DNA from: an uncultured Lachnospiraceae bacterium
Lineage (GTDB): Bacteria > Bacillota > Clostridia > Lachnospirales > Lachnospiraceae
NCBI GenBank assembly: GCA_910585715.1
Contig: CAJUEX010000043.1
Coordinates: 1 to 31,033 of the forward strand
Length of the DNA: 31,033 bases
Reading direction: 5' to 3'
Positions within the stretch are counted from its first letter, which is position 1. Every line of letters begins with the position of its first letter. A model generated the notes under the pieces. That model searched no databases, was not told where the DNA came from, and saw only the letters and a list, made by a program, of their open reading frames with translations. Of the stretch, positions 8,428 through 16,526 are shown piece by piece. Made by a program: the position numbers and the translations under genes.

Positions 8428-9405
8428 TTATTTTATTTTTTCAACCAGCAGCTTATAAATTCTGATATGCTTCCTATGTAATTCACTTAACATATTTTGA
8501 ATCTTCCTTCTTTCTTCTACTTGTTCCCGATACTTATTTTTTATACGATATTTGATGTAATAATTGCGGAACTGCAACATCTCTTCTTCCAAATCATAAA
8601 ATTCCTTTAACTGGTGCTCTTCCAGACTAATCAGGTTCATTTCTTGCATGAACTCTGCTTTTTTTGTAATAATTTTCTGATATTCATATAATACATTACA
8701 AGAAATTTCATCTAAATAATCTTCCTGTTGTAAGCTTTTAACTAATGCCTGATAAATTTCACAATTTATATAAGATTTGTTTTTCTCTATATATTGGTTC
8801 ATTTTTTCCTTTAATTGCTGCATATCTAAATTGCATTTGGAGCTTTTATATGAAATGACTTCTATATCACCATTTTCTTTATTTCCCATTTCTAAACAGG
8901 AAAGGTATGCCTGTTGCAAATCATCATACTTTATTTGTTCAAGCATATATCCGGTTAATTGAAACATATCAGCCGCTTCAAACATTTCAGTTTCATCATC
9001 ATACCCATATAAGAGCACCCTGTGAATAATATTCCTTTTTTCATATTCACCGGAACATGGCAAATAATATTTATTAAGCTGCAATACAATAAAATTCCCT
9101 CTATCAATCCATTTTTTTATTTCACTTATAATGTCAACTGCTTTATTTGGGGAGAGCCGCCTCATATTAATAAACGGGCAGCTTTCCATTATTCGTTCAT
9201 TTATATTTCGTAAAAAGCATATAACATTTTCAAATTCTGAAAAATCCCGTTTTATAAAATAAATATCATTAAAGTTTTGAATAAACCATTGTTTATAATC
9301 TGCCGAATTTTTATAATCATTTAAAATTAATAATAAGTGGGCATATTCATTATTGGACAATATAATCGGATATTCTATTGTTTTATTTATGACGCGATTA
9401 ATCAT
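8428..9405 (-). CDS. BtrH-like acyltransferase-fold protein (copy 2)
   Basis: 325 aa from the ATG at 9405, chosen because AAGGAAGGA lies just upstream; the longer frame from 9432 begins 6 bp after the fkbH-like stop with no ribosome site. It is a paralogue of the following gene: KQWFIQNF, LNKYYLP and HRVLLYGYDDE followed by AADMF. The His expected in the BtrH-type active site is present (His128, five residues before GY), but I see no N-terminal Cys nucleophile. The second half is rich in charged helices (long K/E/Q runs), probably a helical bundle or short coiled coil. Its place between the hydroxymalonyl genes and the third BtrH-like gene suggests work on carrier-bound intermediates. Family assignment rests on motif spacing and is moderate. 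Confidence 0.58.
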   Translation of the reverse strand: MINRVINKTIEYPIILSNNEYAHLLLILNDYKNSADYKQWFIQNFNDIYFIKRDFSEFENVICFLRNINERIMESCPFINMRRLSPNKAVDIISEIKKWIDRGNFIVLQLNKYYLPCSGEYEKRNIIHRVLLYGYDDETEMFEAADMFQLTGYMLEQIKYDDLQQAYLSCLEMGNKENGDIEVISYKSSKCNLDMQQLKEKMNQYIEKNKSYINCEIYQALVKSLQQEDYLDEISCNVLYEYQKIITKKAEFMQEMNLISLEEHQLKEFYDLEEEMLQFRNYYIKYRIKNKYREQVEERRKIQNMLSELHRKHIRIYKLLVEKIK

Positions 9406-9435
9406 AAAAATAATTCCTTCCTTTGCTTTCATTAT

Positions 9436-10491
9436 TTAATAAGTGCACTTTATGATTATGTAATCAGGATCCTCTTCTGTAGTCAAATCCTCACAGACTA
9501 AATAGCCATCCGTTGATTTATCTGATTTGCTAAATCCGCTAAACATTAATGTAGTATACATCATTCTATTTTTGTTTGTCTGTCTGAACTCAGCAAATAG
9601 TTTAACCCCGTTCTTTTTTGCAAGACGTTTTATATAATTTAAAACAATACTTCCAATCCCTCTGGTCATGACTCTGCACGAAAACAGAAACAATTTAATA
9701 CACCACTCGTTTTTCAGTGATTCAATAAGAACAATTCCGATTCTGCCATAATCACCATATCGGTCCTTTAAATCAATGATAAACAACTTATAATTATCAT
9801 CCTCTATAAAGCCACATAATTCTTCAAAAGAATATGTATAACCTGTTGAATTAAGCTGGTTTGTTCTTATTGTCAATTCTTCCACACGTTTTAAATCTTC
9901 CAAGCCGGCAGAAAATATTTCCAATTTCATATTAAGTGTTTTCAAAAACTCGTTTTGTGTACCCTCAAACTCTTCTTCGGCTTGTTTGCGTTTTATATCT
10001 TCCTGATACATTTTTCTCCGTCTTTTGGAATCTTCTGTAATAAAATTTGGAATAAATTCATTCCATTCCAACAACTTTGGCAAATTTCTTACATGAACGC
10101 ATAATACCTCTGGATTATGAAACTGAACTTCTCCTATCTCAAATTCCTGATCATCAATAAAAGCAATTGTATCCATTCCTATATTAATTAACTGTGCAAT
10201 CATTTGAATTGATTTATACTTGGAATTCCAATTAATTTGTGGATAGATAAAATATTTAAGCAATCCAAATTGTCTGAGTTTTTCCATTGCTTCATTACAG
10301 TTATTTTTGCTGGCAATGGACTGCAATATTCCTCTACGGTCTAATTCTATAATTGTCTTTTTTGCCATCTCATTCAATTTTACTGATTTATCTTCTGCCA
10401 GGATTCCTTGCCAGACTGTTTGATCCAGATCCCATACTACGCATTTTATCTTTTTTTCCGTTTTTTTATTGACCATTTGATTTTTTCCCAT
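9436..10491 (-). CDS. FkbH-like HAD-superfamily glyceryl transferase/phosphatase
   Basis: 351 aa. The HAD motif I is VVWDLDQTVW (D21, D23), which in FkbH proteins receives the 1,3-bisphosphoglycerate-derived phosphoryl group. A later IDDQEFE matches the acidic HAD motif. The C-terminal half (about 210-330) is the GNAT-like domain that moves the glyceryl group to a carrier protein. The enzyme makes D-glyceryl-ACP, the first step to hydroxymalonyl- and methoxymalonyl-ACP. It is followed in the pathway by the products of the three genes immediately upstream in the operon (10518-12782). AAGGAGG precedes the ATG. The gene order resembles that of the zwittermicin and FK520 extender cassettes. Confidence in family is high; glyceryl as substrate is inferred from the complete cassette. 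Confidence 0.93.
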   Translation of the reverse strand: MGKNQMVNKKTEKKIKCVVWDLDQTVWQGILAEDKSVKLNEMAKKTIIELDRRGILQSIASKNNCNEAMEKLRQFGLLKYFIYPQINWNSKYKSIQMIAQLINIGMDTIAFIDDQEFEIGEVQFHNPEVLCVHVRNLPKLLEWNEFIPNFITEDSKRRRKMYQEDIKRKQAEEEFEGTQNEFLKTLNMKLEIFSAGLEDLKRVEELTIRTNQLNSTGYTYSFEELCGFIEDDNYKLFIIDLKDRYGDYGRIGIVLIESLKNEWCIKLFLFSCRVMTRGIGSIVLNYIKRLAKKNGVKLFAEFRQTNKNRMMYTTLMFSGFSKSDKSTDGYLVCEDLTTEEDPDYIIIKCTY

Positions 10492-10517
10492 AAAAGCACC
10501 TCCTTAGCCATAATACC

Positions 10518-11630
10518 TTATACATAATTACCGGCTATTATAATTTCATGTAACTGCGAAGTCCCTTCAATTATTTCATGGATTTTGGCATCTCTGAAAT
10601 ATCTTTCAATTGGATATTGTTCAAAGCATCCATTTGCTCCAAATATTTGAACCGCTTTACTGACAACCTCATTAACAATCTTTGAAGCCAGATATTTTGC
10701 CGACCACGTTTCTATAATGGATTCCGGCTCGCCTTTCTCTCTTAATCTTGCAATATCATGGCAATATAGCCGAACCGCTTTCGTGCTTATTACCATTTGA
10801 GTAATCATCTGTTGTATTAACTGCTGTTCACTCAATGGCACTCCAAACTGCTTTCTCTTTTTTACATAATCGATACATAAATCCACACATGCCTGGCTTA
10901 TTCCAAGACAGGCCCATGCTATCGTATATCTACCATAATCCAGACAGGAAGCTGCCACATATTTCAATCCTGCTCCTTCTATGCCAAGGACATTTTCTTC
11001 AGGCACTATACAATTACGAAATGTCAAGTTGGCAATCATTGAAGCCCTTACACCTAATAAACCATCGATTGATTCCACCAAAACACTTGAATTCTTTTCT
11101 ACCAGAAAAGCAGTAATATTTCCGTTGTGTTTTGCAAATACAAGGTATAAATCTGCAATTTCTCCCATTGTCACCCATATTTTTTTACCATTGAGAATAT
11201 AGTGATTGTCTTTTTTAACAGCTTCCATTTGTATATTTCCTGCATCCGAACCTGCTTCTTGCTCAGCAAGCGCAAAAGAACCGACAATTTCTCCACTTGA
11301 CAGCTTAGGCAGCCATTTATTCCTTTGTATTTCATTCCCCCATCTTAATATTGCAAGCCCCAGCATTCCATGTACCGTCAGAATACTTCTAACAGATGAG
11401 CTGGCCCTTGCAAATTGTTCATTGAGTATGCCAATCTGAATCATGTCTAAGCTGCTTCCGCCATATTTATGAGGGATATTTGCTCCTAAGAAGCCTTCTT
11501 GTCCCATTTTGAAAATAAGCTCCCTATCAAAACTGCCTTCTTTTTCAAACTTGTTCACATATGGTATAACATTTACATCCAAAAATTTTGATATATGTTG
11601 TTGATACTGCATTTGAGCATAATCCAGCAT
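10518..11630 (-). CDS. Acyl-CoA dehydrogenase-family oxidase of the hydroxymalonyl-ACP cassette (FkbI/ZmaE type)
   Basis: 370 aa, usual length for the family. It has AEQEAGSDAGNI and KIWVTMGEIADLYLVF in the FAD/substrate region and ends IHEIIEGTSQLHEI, keeping the canonical catalytic glutamate of the EGT motif (Glu355). In FkbI/ZmaE systems this flavoenzyme oxidises the aldehyde-level carrier-bound glycerate intermediate to the malonyl level. It lies between the carrier protein and FkbH-like genes, exactly as expected of that cassette. It differs from the other acyl-CoA dehydrogenase of the operon, which has Ser at the EGT position. The ribosome site CGGAGA is moderately spaced before the ATG. 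It could in principle serve both extender carriers, as some related enzymes do. Confidence 0.9.
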   Translation of the reverse strand: MLDYAQMQYQQHISKFLDVNVIPYVNKFEKEGSFDRELIFKMGQEGFLGANIPHKYGGSSLDMIQIGILNEQFARASSSVRSILTVHGMLGLAILRWGNEIQRNKWLPKLSSGEIVGSFALAEQEAGSDAGNIQMEAVKKDNHYILNGKKIWVTMGEIADLYLVFAKHNGNITAFLVEKNSSVLVESIDGLLGVRASMIANLTFRNCIVPEENVLGIEGAGLKYVAASCLDYGRYTIAWACLGISQACVDLCIDYVKKRKQFGVPLSEQQLIQQMITQMVISTKAVRLYCHDIARLREKGEPESIIETWSAKYLASKIVNEVVSKAVQIFGANGCFEQYPIERYFRDAKIHEIIEGTSQLHEIIIAGNYV

Positions 11631-11673
11631 AATGTTTCATCTCCGTTTCAAATAGTTCTAAGTATGTATTTAT

Positions 11674-11919
11674 TTAAACCTGCTTGTCTTCAATAAATTT
11701 GATAATCGTGTTTATATTCCGAAAATTATCTTTTTTTAATTCAGACCCCTGAATACGGATATCAAACTGTTTTTCTAAATATAATACCAACTGCATTGCA
11801 AACAATGAGTTGACAATGCCGCCTTCAAAGATGTCCTCATCATCACTTAATTCCTGTTTTCTGGAAACTTTACATATAAATTCCCTGATTTTTTGATACA
11901 TATCATTTTTTTCATTCAT
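11674..11919 (-). CDS. Discrete acyl carrier protein (FkbJ/ZmaD type)
   Basis: 81 aa. The attachment motif FEGGIVNSLFAMQLV (Ser38) is nearly the signature of carrier proteins that hold glyceryl and hydroxymalonyl groups: N replaces the D of DSL and is followed by the LFAMQLV helix. The ATG at 11919 is used because AGAGGTG lies 6 bp upstream. A GTG four codons earlier, at 11928, would overlap the dehydrogenase gene by 4 bp and is an alternative. It is the shuttle on which FkbH-like, 3-hydroxyacyl-CoA dehydrogenase and acyl-CoA dehydrogenase work, and the discrete acyltransferase may then unload it to the PKS. Confidence 0.92.
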   Translation of the reverse strand: MNEKNDMYQKIREFICKVSRKQELSDDEDIFEGGIVNSLFAMQLVLYLEKQFDIRIQGSELKKDNFRNINTIIKFIEDKQV

Positions 11920-11924
11920 TTTAT

Positions 11925-12782
11925 TCACCTCTGATCAATACTAAAATATTCATAAAATCCTTTTCCTGATTTTTGACCATACATTCCTGCATTCACCATT
12001 TTTTTCAATAACGGGCAACAGCGAAATTTCGGATCCTGATAATTATCATATAAGACTTTTAGCGAGTTCATCACGGTATCCAGTCCAATTAAATCTGCAG
12101 TTTCCAATGGACCCATTTTATGTCCATAGCATTGTTTAAAAATCCTATCTATTTGTTCCGGTTCCGCAACTTTCTCATAAACAAGAAAAGCCGCCTCATT
12201 CATCATTAAATGTGAGATTCGGTTCGATACAAAGCCAACAGAATCATTTATTATAATGCTTTCTTTCCCTATTTCCTTTAAAAATTCCTTAATCGTCTCC
12301 GTGGTACTTATATTAGTATGCATACCATTAATCACTTCTACTGCAGCCGTTAAAGGTACAGGATTCATAAAATGTCCGCCTATAACAAGTTGTGGACGCT
12401 TTGTAAAGGATGCAATTTCTGTAATCGATAAGCAAGATGTATTAACGAGAAAAATACAATCCTTCTTACAAATACAATCCAGTTTGCTATAAACTTCTTT
12501 TTTTAATTCCATTATTTCCGGAATATTCTCAATTACAATTTCTGCCCGGTCAAGAGAACTATATTCTGTTGTAAATTTGATATTTTCCATAAATCTATCA
12601 TTTGTTAATGATTCGTTTATTGCCTGATACATTCTATATTTACTTATCATTTCATTTTGAGCATTTTCCAACGTATTCCTGTCAATATCAATCAATATCA
12701 CTTTATGCCCATGCTGAGCCAGCAATAAAGCGACTCCCTGTCCCATGACTCCGGCTCCAACTACTCCAATTAAACGTTCCAT
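11925..12782 (-). CDS. 3-hydroxyacyl-CoA dehydrogenase-family oxidoreductase (FkbK/ZmaG type)
   Basis: 285 aa, typical of bacterial 3-hydroxybutyryl-CoA dehydrogenases. An N-terminal NAD-binding motif GAGVMGQG starts at residue 9, and the second conserved region reads VNTSCLSITEIA and GGHFMNPVP, with the catalytic His. The C-terminal domain has GFVSNRISHLMMNEA and DLIGLDTVM, followed by GMYGQKSGKGFYEY. In hydroxymalonyl-ACP formation it oxidises the primary alcohol of glyceryl-ACP. In zwittermicin the equivalent enzyme is thought to serve also the seryl-ACP route to aminomalonyl-ACP, which may matter here because a free A domain is present. GGGAGGAG precedes the ATG, and its 3' end abuts or overlaps the carrier gene. 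Confidence 0.93.
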   Translation of the reverse strand: MERLIGVVGAGVMGQGVALLLAQHGHKVILIDIDRNTLENAQNEMISKYRMYQAINESLTNDRFMENIKFTTEYSSLDRAEIVIENIPEIMELKKEVYSKLDCICKKDCIFLVNTSCLSITEIASFTKRPQLVIGGHFMNPVPLTAAVEVINGMHTNISTTETIKEFLKEIGKESIIINDSVGFVSNRISHLMMNEAAFLVYEKVAEPEQIDRIFKQCYGHKMGPLETADLIGLDTVMNSLKVLYDNYQDPKFRCCPLLKKMVNAGMYGQKSGKGFYEYFSIDQR

Positions 12783-12796
12783 ACAACTCCTCCCTG

Positions 12797-13849
12797 CTAT
12801 TTTGGAATTATCTTATTAAACTCATATAAGGTGTAATAAAACTGCTTTTCCTTGATAATGATATCATGCATGTTAGCCACGATATTCTCATAAATCGAAT
12901 TTTCTTTTGACATGCTGCACTTTATAATTAGAGATAAAAGAATTTTCCATTGTTTTATTGTGTCACCCAGTTCCTTCTTTACATGATCAACATAAATCAA
13001 TGGAAAATCCTTATTTATTTTTTCAATATGCCAATAAAATAATTTTTTACGAGTCACTATAAAATACAATTTCTGGTGCAGATCTTCCAAAAATCTGGCT
13101 CTGTTATCCGGATTCAGACTTATATTTTTCTCTATCAGCTTTGCCACTTCATTAATTGCATAATATCCTTTATAGTCATTATCCTCTATCCTGCCTGAAT
13201 AATATTTATCTAAGTTATCCTGAATTGACTTATTGATTAATTCAAAGGTACTTATTTTATCCATATTCCATTGAGCACTTTCTACTTCGGAATATAAGTA
13301 ATTAATTGGATTTCCACTAAACAGGCCGTCAGGCTCGTTTTCAGAGTTTCTAGCCAAATGTAATTCTTCAAACGACATACTCCCCTTGTAGAACCATGGT
13401 TTATACCAGTCAATAACATATACTTCTTTCGTCTGCTCCTCATAGCCTGCCAGAATCAGGGAATGAAAGGAGTGCTTTTTCATATAATACGGCGTATATT
13501 TCAGATAAAAAACATCAACTTGTGCAATAACCGGAATATTATTATCAATGGCCTTTTTATTTCGCTCCCATATTTCTTCTATGCTTAATTCATTCTTGCT
13601 CAAATAATGTACCCGCTGATTAAATGGTTTATGAAAACTGGAATACGGATCACCTGTACTGAATTGATATTTAAATTCATCATCACTTTCTCCAACCTTT
13701 GAAAATGTCCAATCCATAGAATATTCTATATAATATTCTGCATTTTTAACCCCATAATAATTCAGTACGTTATAGTAACAGTTTTTGAAGCAATAGTACT
13801 CATAATCATCATAAAACATTTGAGAAGTATTATAGATATTTGATAACAA
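12797..13849 (-). CDS. BtrH-like acyltransferase, catalytic residues present (copy 1)
   Basis: 350 aa. It resembles the BtrH N-terminal domain: NCYYNVLNYYG places the nucleophile at Cys24, FHSLILAGY gives His129, and VIDWY supplies Asp147, a Cys-His-Asp set with family-like spacing. BtrH transfers an ACP-bound side chain to an amino group, so this protein may release or couple a carrier-bound acyl group to an amine. The start is TTG at 13849, supported by AGGGGG six bases upstream; the next in-frame ATG (codon 11) lacks a site. It directly follows a carrier protein gene with only 14 bp between them, which suggests that carrier as partner. Residues 190-350 are helical and unrecognised. It is the only one of three copies that looks catalytically complete. 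Confidence 0.7.
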   Translation of the reverse strand: MLSNIYNTSQMFYDDYEYYCFKNCYYNVLNYYGVKNAEYYIEYSMDWTFSKVGESDDEFKYQFSTGDPYSSFHKPFNQRVHYLSKNELSIEEIWERNKKAIDNNIPVIAQVDVFYLKYTPYYMKKHSFHSLILAGYEEQTKEVYVIDWYKPWFYKGSMSFEELHLARNSENEPDGLFSGNPINYLYSEVESAQWNMDKISTFELINKSIQDNLDKYYSGRIEDNDYKGYYAINEVAKLIEKNISLNPDNRARFLEDLHQKLYFIVTRKKLFYWHIEKINKDFPLIYVDHVKKELGDTIKQWKILLSLIIKCSMSKENSIYENIVANMHDIIIKEKQFYYTLYEFNKIIPK

Positions 13850-13863
13850 TTTAATCCCCCTTA

Positions 13864-14142
13864 TTACCCGTTAGTAGTATGATGGGCACAAACTTTATTA
13901 ACAGTATGGAGTATTCTGTTGACTGTAGAGAAATCTTCAAGCCCTATATCATCACTAATAATAGAAGTTCCAACAATATCTTCAATTCCGGCTATAATTT
14001 GAATCAGCAATAGTGAAGAAATCGTTCTGCTCTCCACCAATTCTAAATCCCCATCTATTTCACTTTCTAATGCACCCTCTTCTTTTATTTTTCTATATAT
14101 AAATTCTCTTATTTCATCCATATTAATCTGATTCATTCTCAT
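13864..14142 (-). CDS. Discrete carrier protein with atypical attachment motif
   Basis: 92 aa, small and acidic, with carrier-protein helix pattern. The expected attachment segment reads RTISSLLLIQII; by alignment with the other carrier proteins here the modified residue would be Ser43, with Ser42 in place of the usual Asp or Asn. The ATG lies behind AAAGGAG and overlaps the folE2 3' end by 20 bp; a second ATG two codons later has better spacing. Being wedged between folE2 and the intact BtrH-like gene, it is the natural candidate to carry whatever the truncated AMP-ligase activates, possibly the deazaguanine carboxylate. That assignment is inference. If Ser43 is not modified it could instead be a docking or regulatory carrier homologue. 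Confidence 0.75.
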   Translation of the reverse strand: MRMNQINMDEIREFIYRKIKEEGALESEIDGDLELVESRTISSLLLIQIIAGIEDIVGTSIISDDIGLEDFSTVNRILHTVNKVCAHHTTNG

Positions 14143-14923
14143 TTACTCCTTTCCAATCTTCACTCATTGAAATTGCATAAGCACTGTGATTATGGATTGA
14201 TTCAAAGTTTTCTACTTCAATATGAAACCAGCGATATTTATTACTTTTTGTTAGCTGCAGTGTGACATCTCTGGCAATATCTTCAACAAATTTAGGATTC
14301 TCATACGCTTGTTCTGTTATATATTTTTCATCCACCCGTTTTAATATTGAATATAGCTCGGCAGAAGCAGATAATTCCACTTTATCAATTACATCATTGA
14401 TTTCATTGAAGTCATTTGTCTTGAATGAGACTTTCACAATCCCTCTCTGATTATGGGCACCATACTTACTAATGGCTTTTGAACAAGGACATACTGAAGT
14501 AATAGGAACTTTCACCCTGACTTCATATTCGGTCTTATTATCTTGTAATAATTCAGCCTTTATTTTGCATTCATAATTCATCTTTCCATTTTTGTTACTT
14601 ATTGGTGCCGTCTTATTTTTGAAATATGTAAATTTTATCTCAATATATGCCATTAATACATGTAGCCTTTCTTTTACCTGACACAATAATCGTTCTATCG
14701 AATCATTGGATATTACACTATCCCATTCATTTAAAATTTCAGCCAGACGGCTCATATGGATGGCATGTTTATGGGCTTCAAGTCCTACACCTAACTGTAT
14801 GGTTCCAACACTATTTCCATTATCAGAATCAAGATTATGCATAATTGGAATAACTAAATTTTTTATTCCAACCTGTCTCAAGTAAACATTTCTACATTCC
14901 GGTCCTTCTTGTATATCAACCAT
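14123..14923 (-). CDS. folE2: GTP cyclohydrolase FolE2 (type IB)
   Basis: 266 aa, the usual length. The signature TSVCPCSKAISKYGAHNQRG contains Cys145 and Cys147, where the second is the metal-binding/catalytic Cys of this family; GLEAHKHAIHMSRL is the other conserved block. It turns GTP into 7,8-dihydroneopterin triphosphate, the entry step to folate and to queuosine-type 7-deazaguanines. AGGAGG precedes the ATG. The gene directly follows queD in the operon (40 bp apart) with queE further upstream, so the intended product is most likely a deazaguanine rather than folate. Type IB is metal-flexible and often appears where zinc is limiting or as a dedicated copy in a secondary pathway. Confidence 0.95.
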   Translation of the reverse strand: MVDIQEGPECRNVYLRQVGIKNLVIPIMHNLDSDNGNSVGTIQLGVGLEAHKHAIHMSRLAEILNEWDSVISNDSIERLLCQVKERLHVLMAYIEIKFTYFKNKTAPISNKNGKMNYECKIKAELLQDNKTEYEVRVKVPITSVCPCSKAISKYGAHNQRGIVKVSFKTNDFNEINDVIDKVELSASAELYSILKRVDEKYITEQAYENPKFVEDIARDVTLQLTKSNKYRWFHIEVENFESIHNHSAYAISMSEDWKGVNENESD

Positions 14924-14963
14924 TTGATATCCTCCTAATATGTAAATTTAATAGTTTATAATC

Positions 14964-15329
14964 TTATTTTTCTATTTCTACATAACATTTGCTTGTTTCA
15001 TGTAATCTTATTTTGCAGACCTTATATGATTTATTTTCCAACTCCCTTGATAGAACCCTGTCAATATAAACAATCATATTCTCTGCAGTCGGTATCTCAA
15101 AATAATCATTTAAATACCCATGGTCAAACTTATCAAGCACATTAAGCTGTACAATTTCTTTTAATTCTGAAAAATTACACACCCACCCATCTTTAGTTAT
15201 TTCACCTTGTACCTCAATATCTAATTCATACCTATGACCATGTAAATTGCTGCAGGCGCCATACAATGGATCATTTGGCAGCTTATGGCTGGCTTCAAAT
15301 TCAAAATGTCTTCCAATCTTTATACTCAC
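14964..15329 (-). CDS. queD: 6-carboxy-5,6,7,8-tetrahydropterin synthase QueD
   Basis: 121 aa of the PTPS/QueD fold. Zinc ligands are His15 (FEASHKL), His30 and His32 (LHGH); the catalytic Cys26 is in GACSNLHGH, the pair Asp69-His70 in DHGYLND, and Glu111 in LHETS. PTAENM is also conserved. It converts dihydroneopterin triphosphate into 6-carboxytetrahydropterin, the substrate of QueE, both in this operon. The start is GTG at 15329, overlapping the ligase stop by four bases (GTGA), which indicates translational coupling. The CxxxHGH arrangement points to QueD rather than eukaryotic-type PTP synthase, although family members vary in activity. Confidence 0.93.
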   Translation of the reverse strand: MSIKIGRHFEFEASHKLPNDPLYGACSNLHGHRYELDIEVQGEITKDGWVCNFSELKEIVQLNVLDKFDHGYLNDYFEIPTAENMIVYIDRVLSRELENKSYKVCKIRLHETSKCYVEIEK

Positions 15330-16519
15330 TCTTCTTCATCTCCCTTTCTTCTTATTAAATATAAGTGATTATTTTCAATATAACCGATATCCTTTGTATG
15401 AAACCAGCCTTCTTCATCCGTAATCATACTTGTATTATCTAAAGCTGCATATTTCTTTGATACTGTTTTACCTGATACAAGTATTTCATATTGGTTCTCC
15501 TGACCTGTCGGCTTATATTTAATTTGTATATTTTTTACAGGCTGTCCCACACTTAAAACATTATTTTTATTTGGATGCAAATTTGCGCATATAGTACTGA
15601 CTTCCATCATACCGTATATCTGACTTAACCAAATACCAGAAATCTTATGGAAGTTTACAGCTGTCTTAATTGATAATGGAGAACCAGAACATAAGAACCA
15701 TTTGTTATATTTAAAATTGTATGTGTTCTTTTTTCGTTCCTTATAAATGCAATCATATATTTCAGGCACGCCCAGAAAAATGGTTGGCTTTAATTCCTCA
15801 TAGTTTTCTAAAAAACGTTTACATTCAAACCATCTTTGAATATAAACAGAAGCGCCGCTCCTTATAGCTGAAATCAATCCCATTGTTAAGCCATATCCGT
15901 GATATAACGGAACGGGAACCACAATTACATCATCTTCTGTATAATTCATTGCTTGTATAATATTGATAGAGTCCAAATCCAAATTTTCATGAGTACGATA
16001 AGCCATTTTTGAGTTACCGGTACTGCCCGATGTGCTCTGAATCAATGCTTCACCATTTTTATCCACAGGAAGTCCGCACATGCCATTGTCCTGCTCCGCT
16101 TCAAAATCTAATGCATAAAGCCTTACACAATCCTCTTTCAATATTATCGGGAAGGTGTCATATAAAAGTTTGTTTTCTCGCAAAATATATTCATTAATAT
16201 AGCTCTCAACAATTATTTTATCCAACATAGCCTCATGAATCTTTTTTTCTATTTCTTCAATAGAATATTGCGGGTTTAATAGACATACAACATTTTTATT
16301 TTTAGACAAAGCATATAAACATATTGCAAAATCAATTGAATTATGCAACATCAGTCCTATGCGTTCATTTGGTCTAATTCCTATTTTTTTTAATCCACGT
16401 TGCAAAGAATCTACTGTGTTAATTAACTCAAGATACGTTAAACTGGTTTCTCTGTATATTAATGAAATTTTATCGGGATGAGAAGCTGCACTTTGCCTTA
16501 ACATTTCATATAAAATCAT
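15326..16519 (-). CDS. AMP-forming acyl ligase (ANL superfamily) lacking the C-terminal subdomain
   Basis: 397 aa. The N-terminal adenylation domain is present with P-loop TSGSTGNSK (163-171), PLYHGYG, YGMMEVS (A5) and HTKDIGY (A7). The protein then ends at RRKGDEEE, exactly at the A8 hinge where most ANL enzymes begin a further ~100-residue lid carrying the catalytic lysine. There is no frameshift rescue, since the stop overlaps the queD start (GTGA). It could form an acyl-adenylate only, or use a lid in trans. Genomic context between radical SAM, queD and folE2 suggests activation of a pathway carboxylate such as CDG for transfer to a carrier or amine. AAAGGAG precedes the ATG. Family assignment is firm, substrate unknown. 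Confidence 0.87.
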   Translation of the reverse strand: MILYEMLRQSAASHPDKISLIYRETSLTYLELINTVDSLQRGLKKIGIRPNERIGLMLHNSIDFAICLYALSKNKNVVCLLNPQYSIEEIEKKIHEAMLDKIIVESYINEYILRENKLLYDTFPIILKEDCVRLYALDFEAEQDNGMCGLPVDKNGEALIQSTSGSTGNSKMAYRTHENLDLDSINIIQAMNYTEDDVIVVPVPLYHGYGLTMGLISAIRSGASVYIQRWFECKRFLENYEELKPTIFLGVPEIYDCIYKERKKNTYNFKYNKWFLCSGSPLSIKTAVNFHKISGIWLSQIYGMMEVSTICANLHPNKNNVLSVGQPVKNIQIKYKPTGQENQYEILVSGKTVSKKYAALDNTSMITDEEGWFHTKDIGYIENNHLYLIRRKGDEEE

Positions 16520-16526
16520 GTAATTA

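Noticed and set aside
7309..9405. C39 bacteriocin-processing peptidases for the BtrH-like paralogues
   Set aside because: No leader-peptide or precursor gene is visible, no fused ABC transporter, and no Cys nucleophile.
10835..11439. Three plus-strand frames opposite the acyl-CoA dehydrogenase
   Set aside because: Overlap one another and a full-length conserved gene; no independent support.
14123..14923. Folate pathway assignment for FolE2
   Set aside because: No folB, folK, folP or folC beside it, whereas queD and queE are in the same operon.
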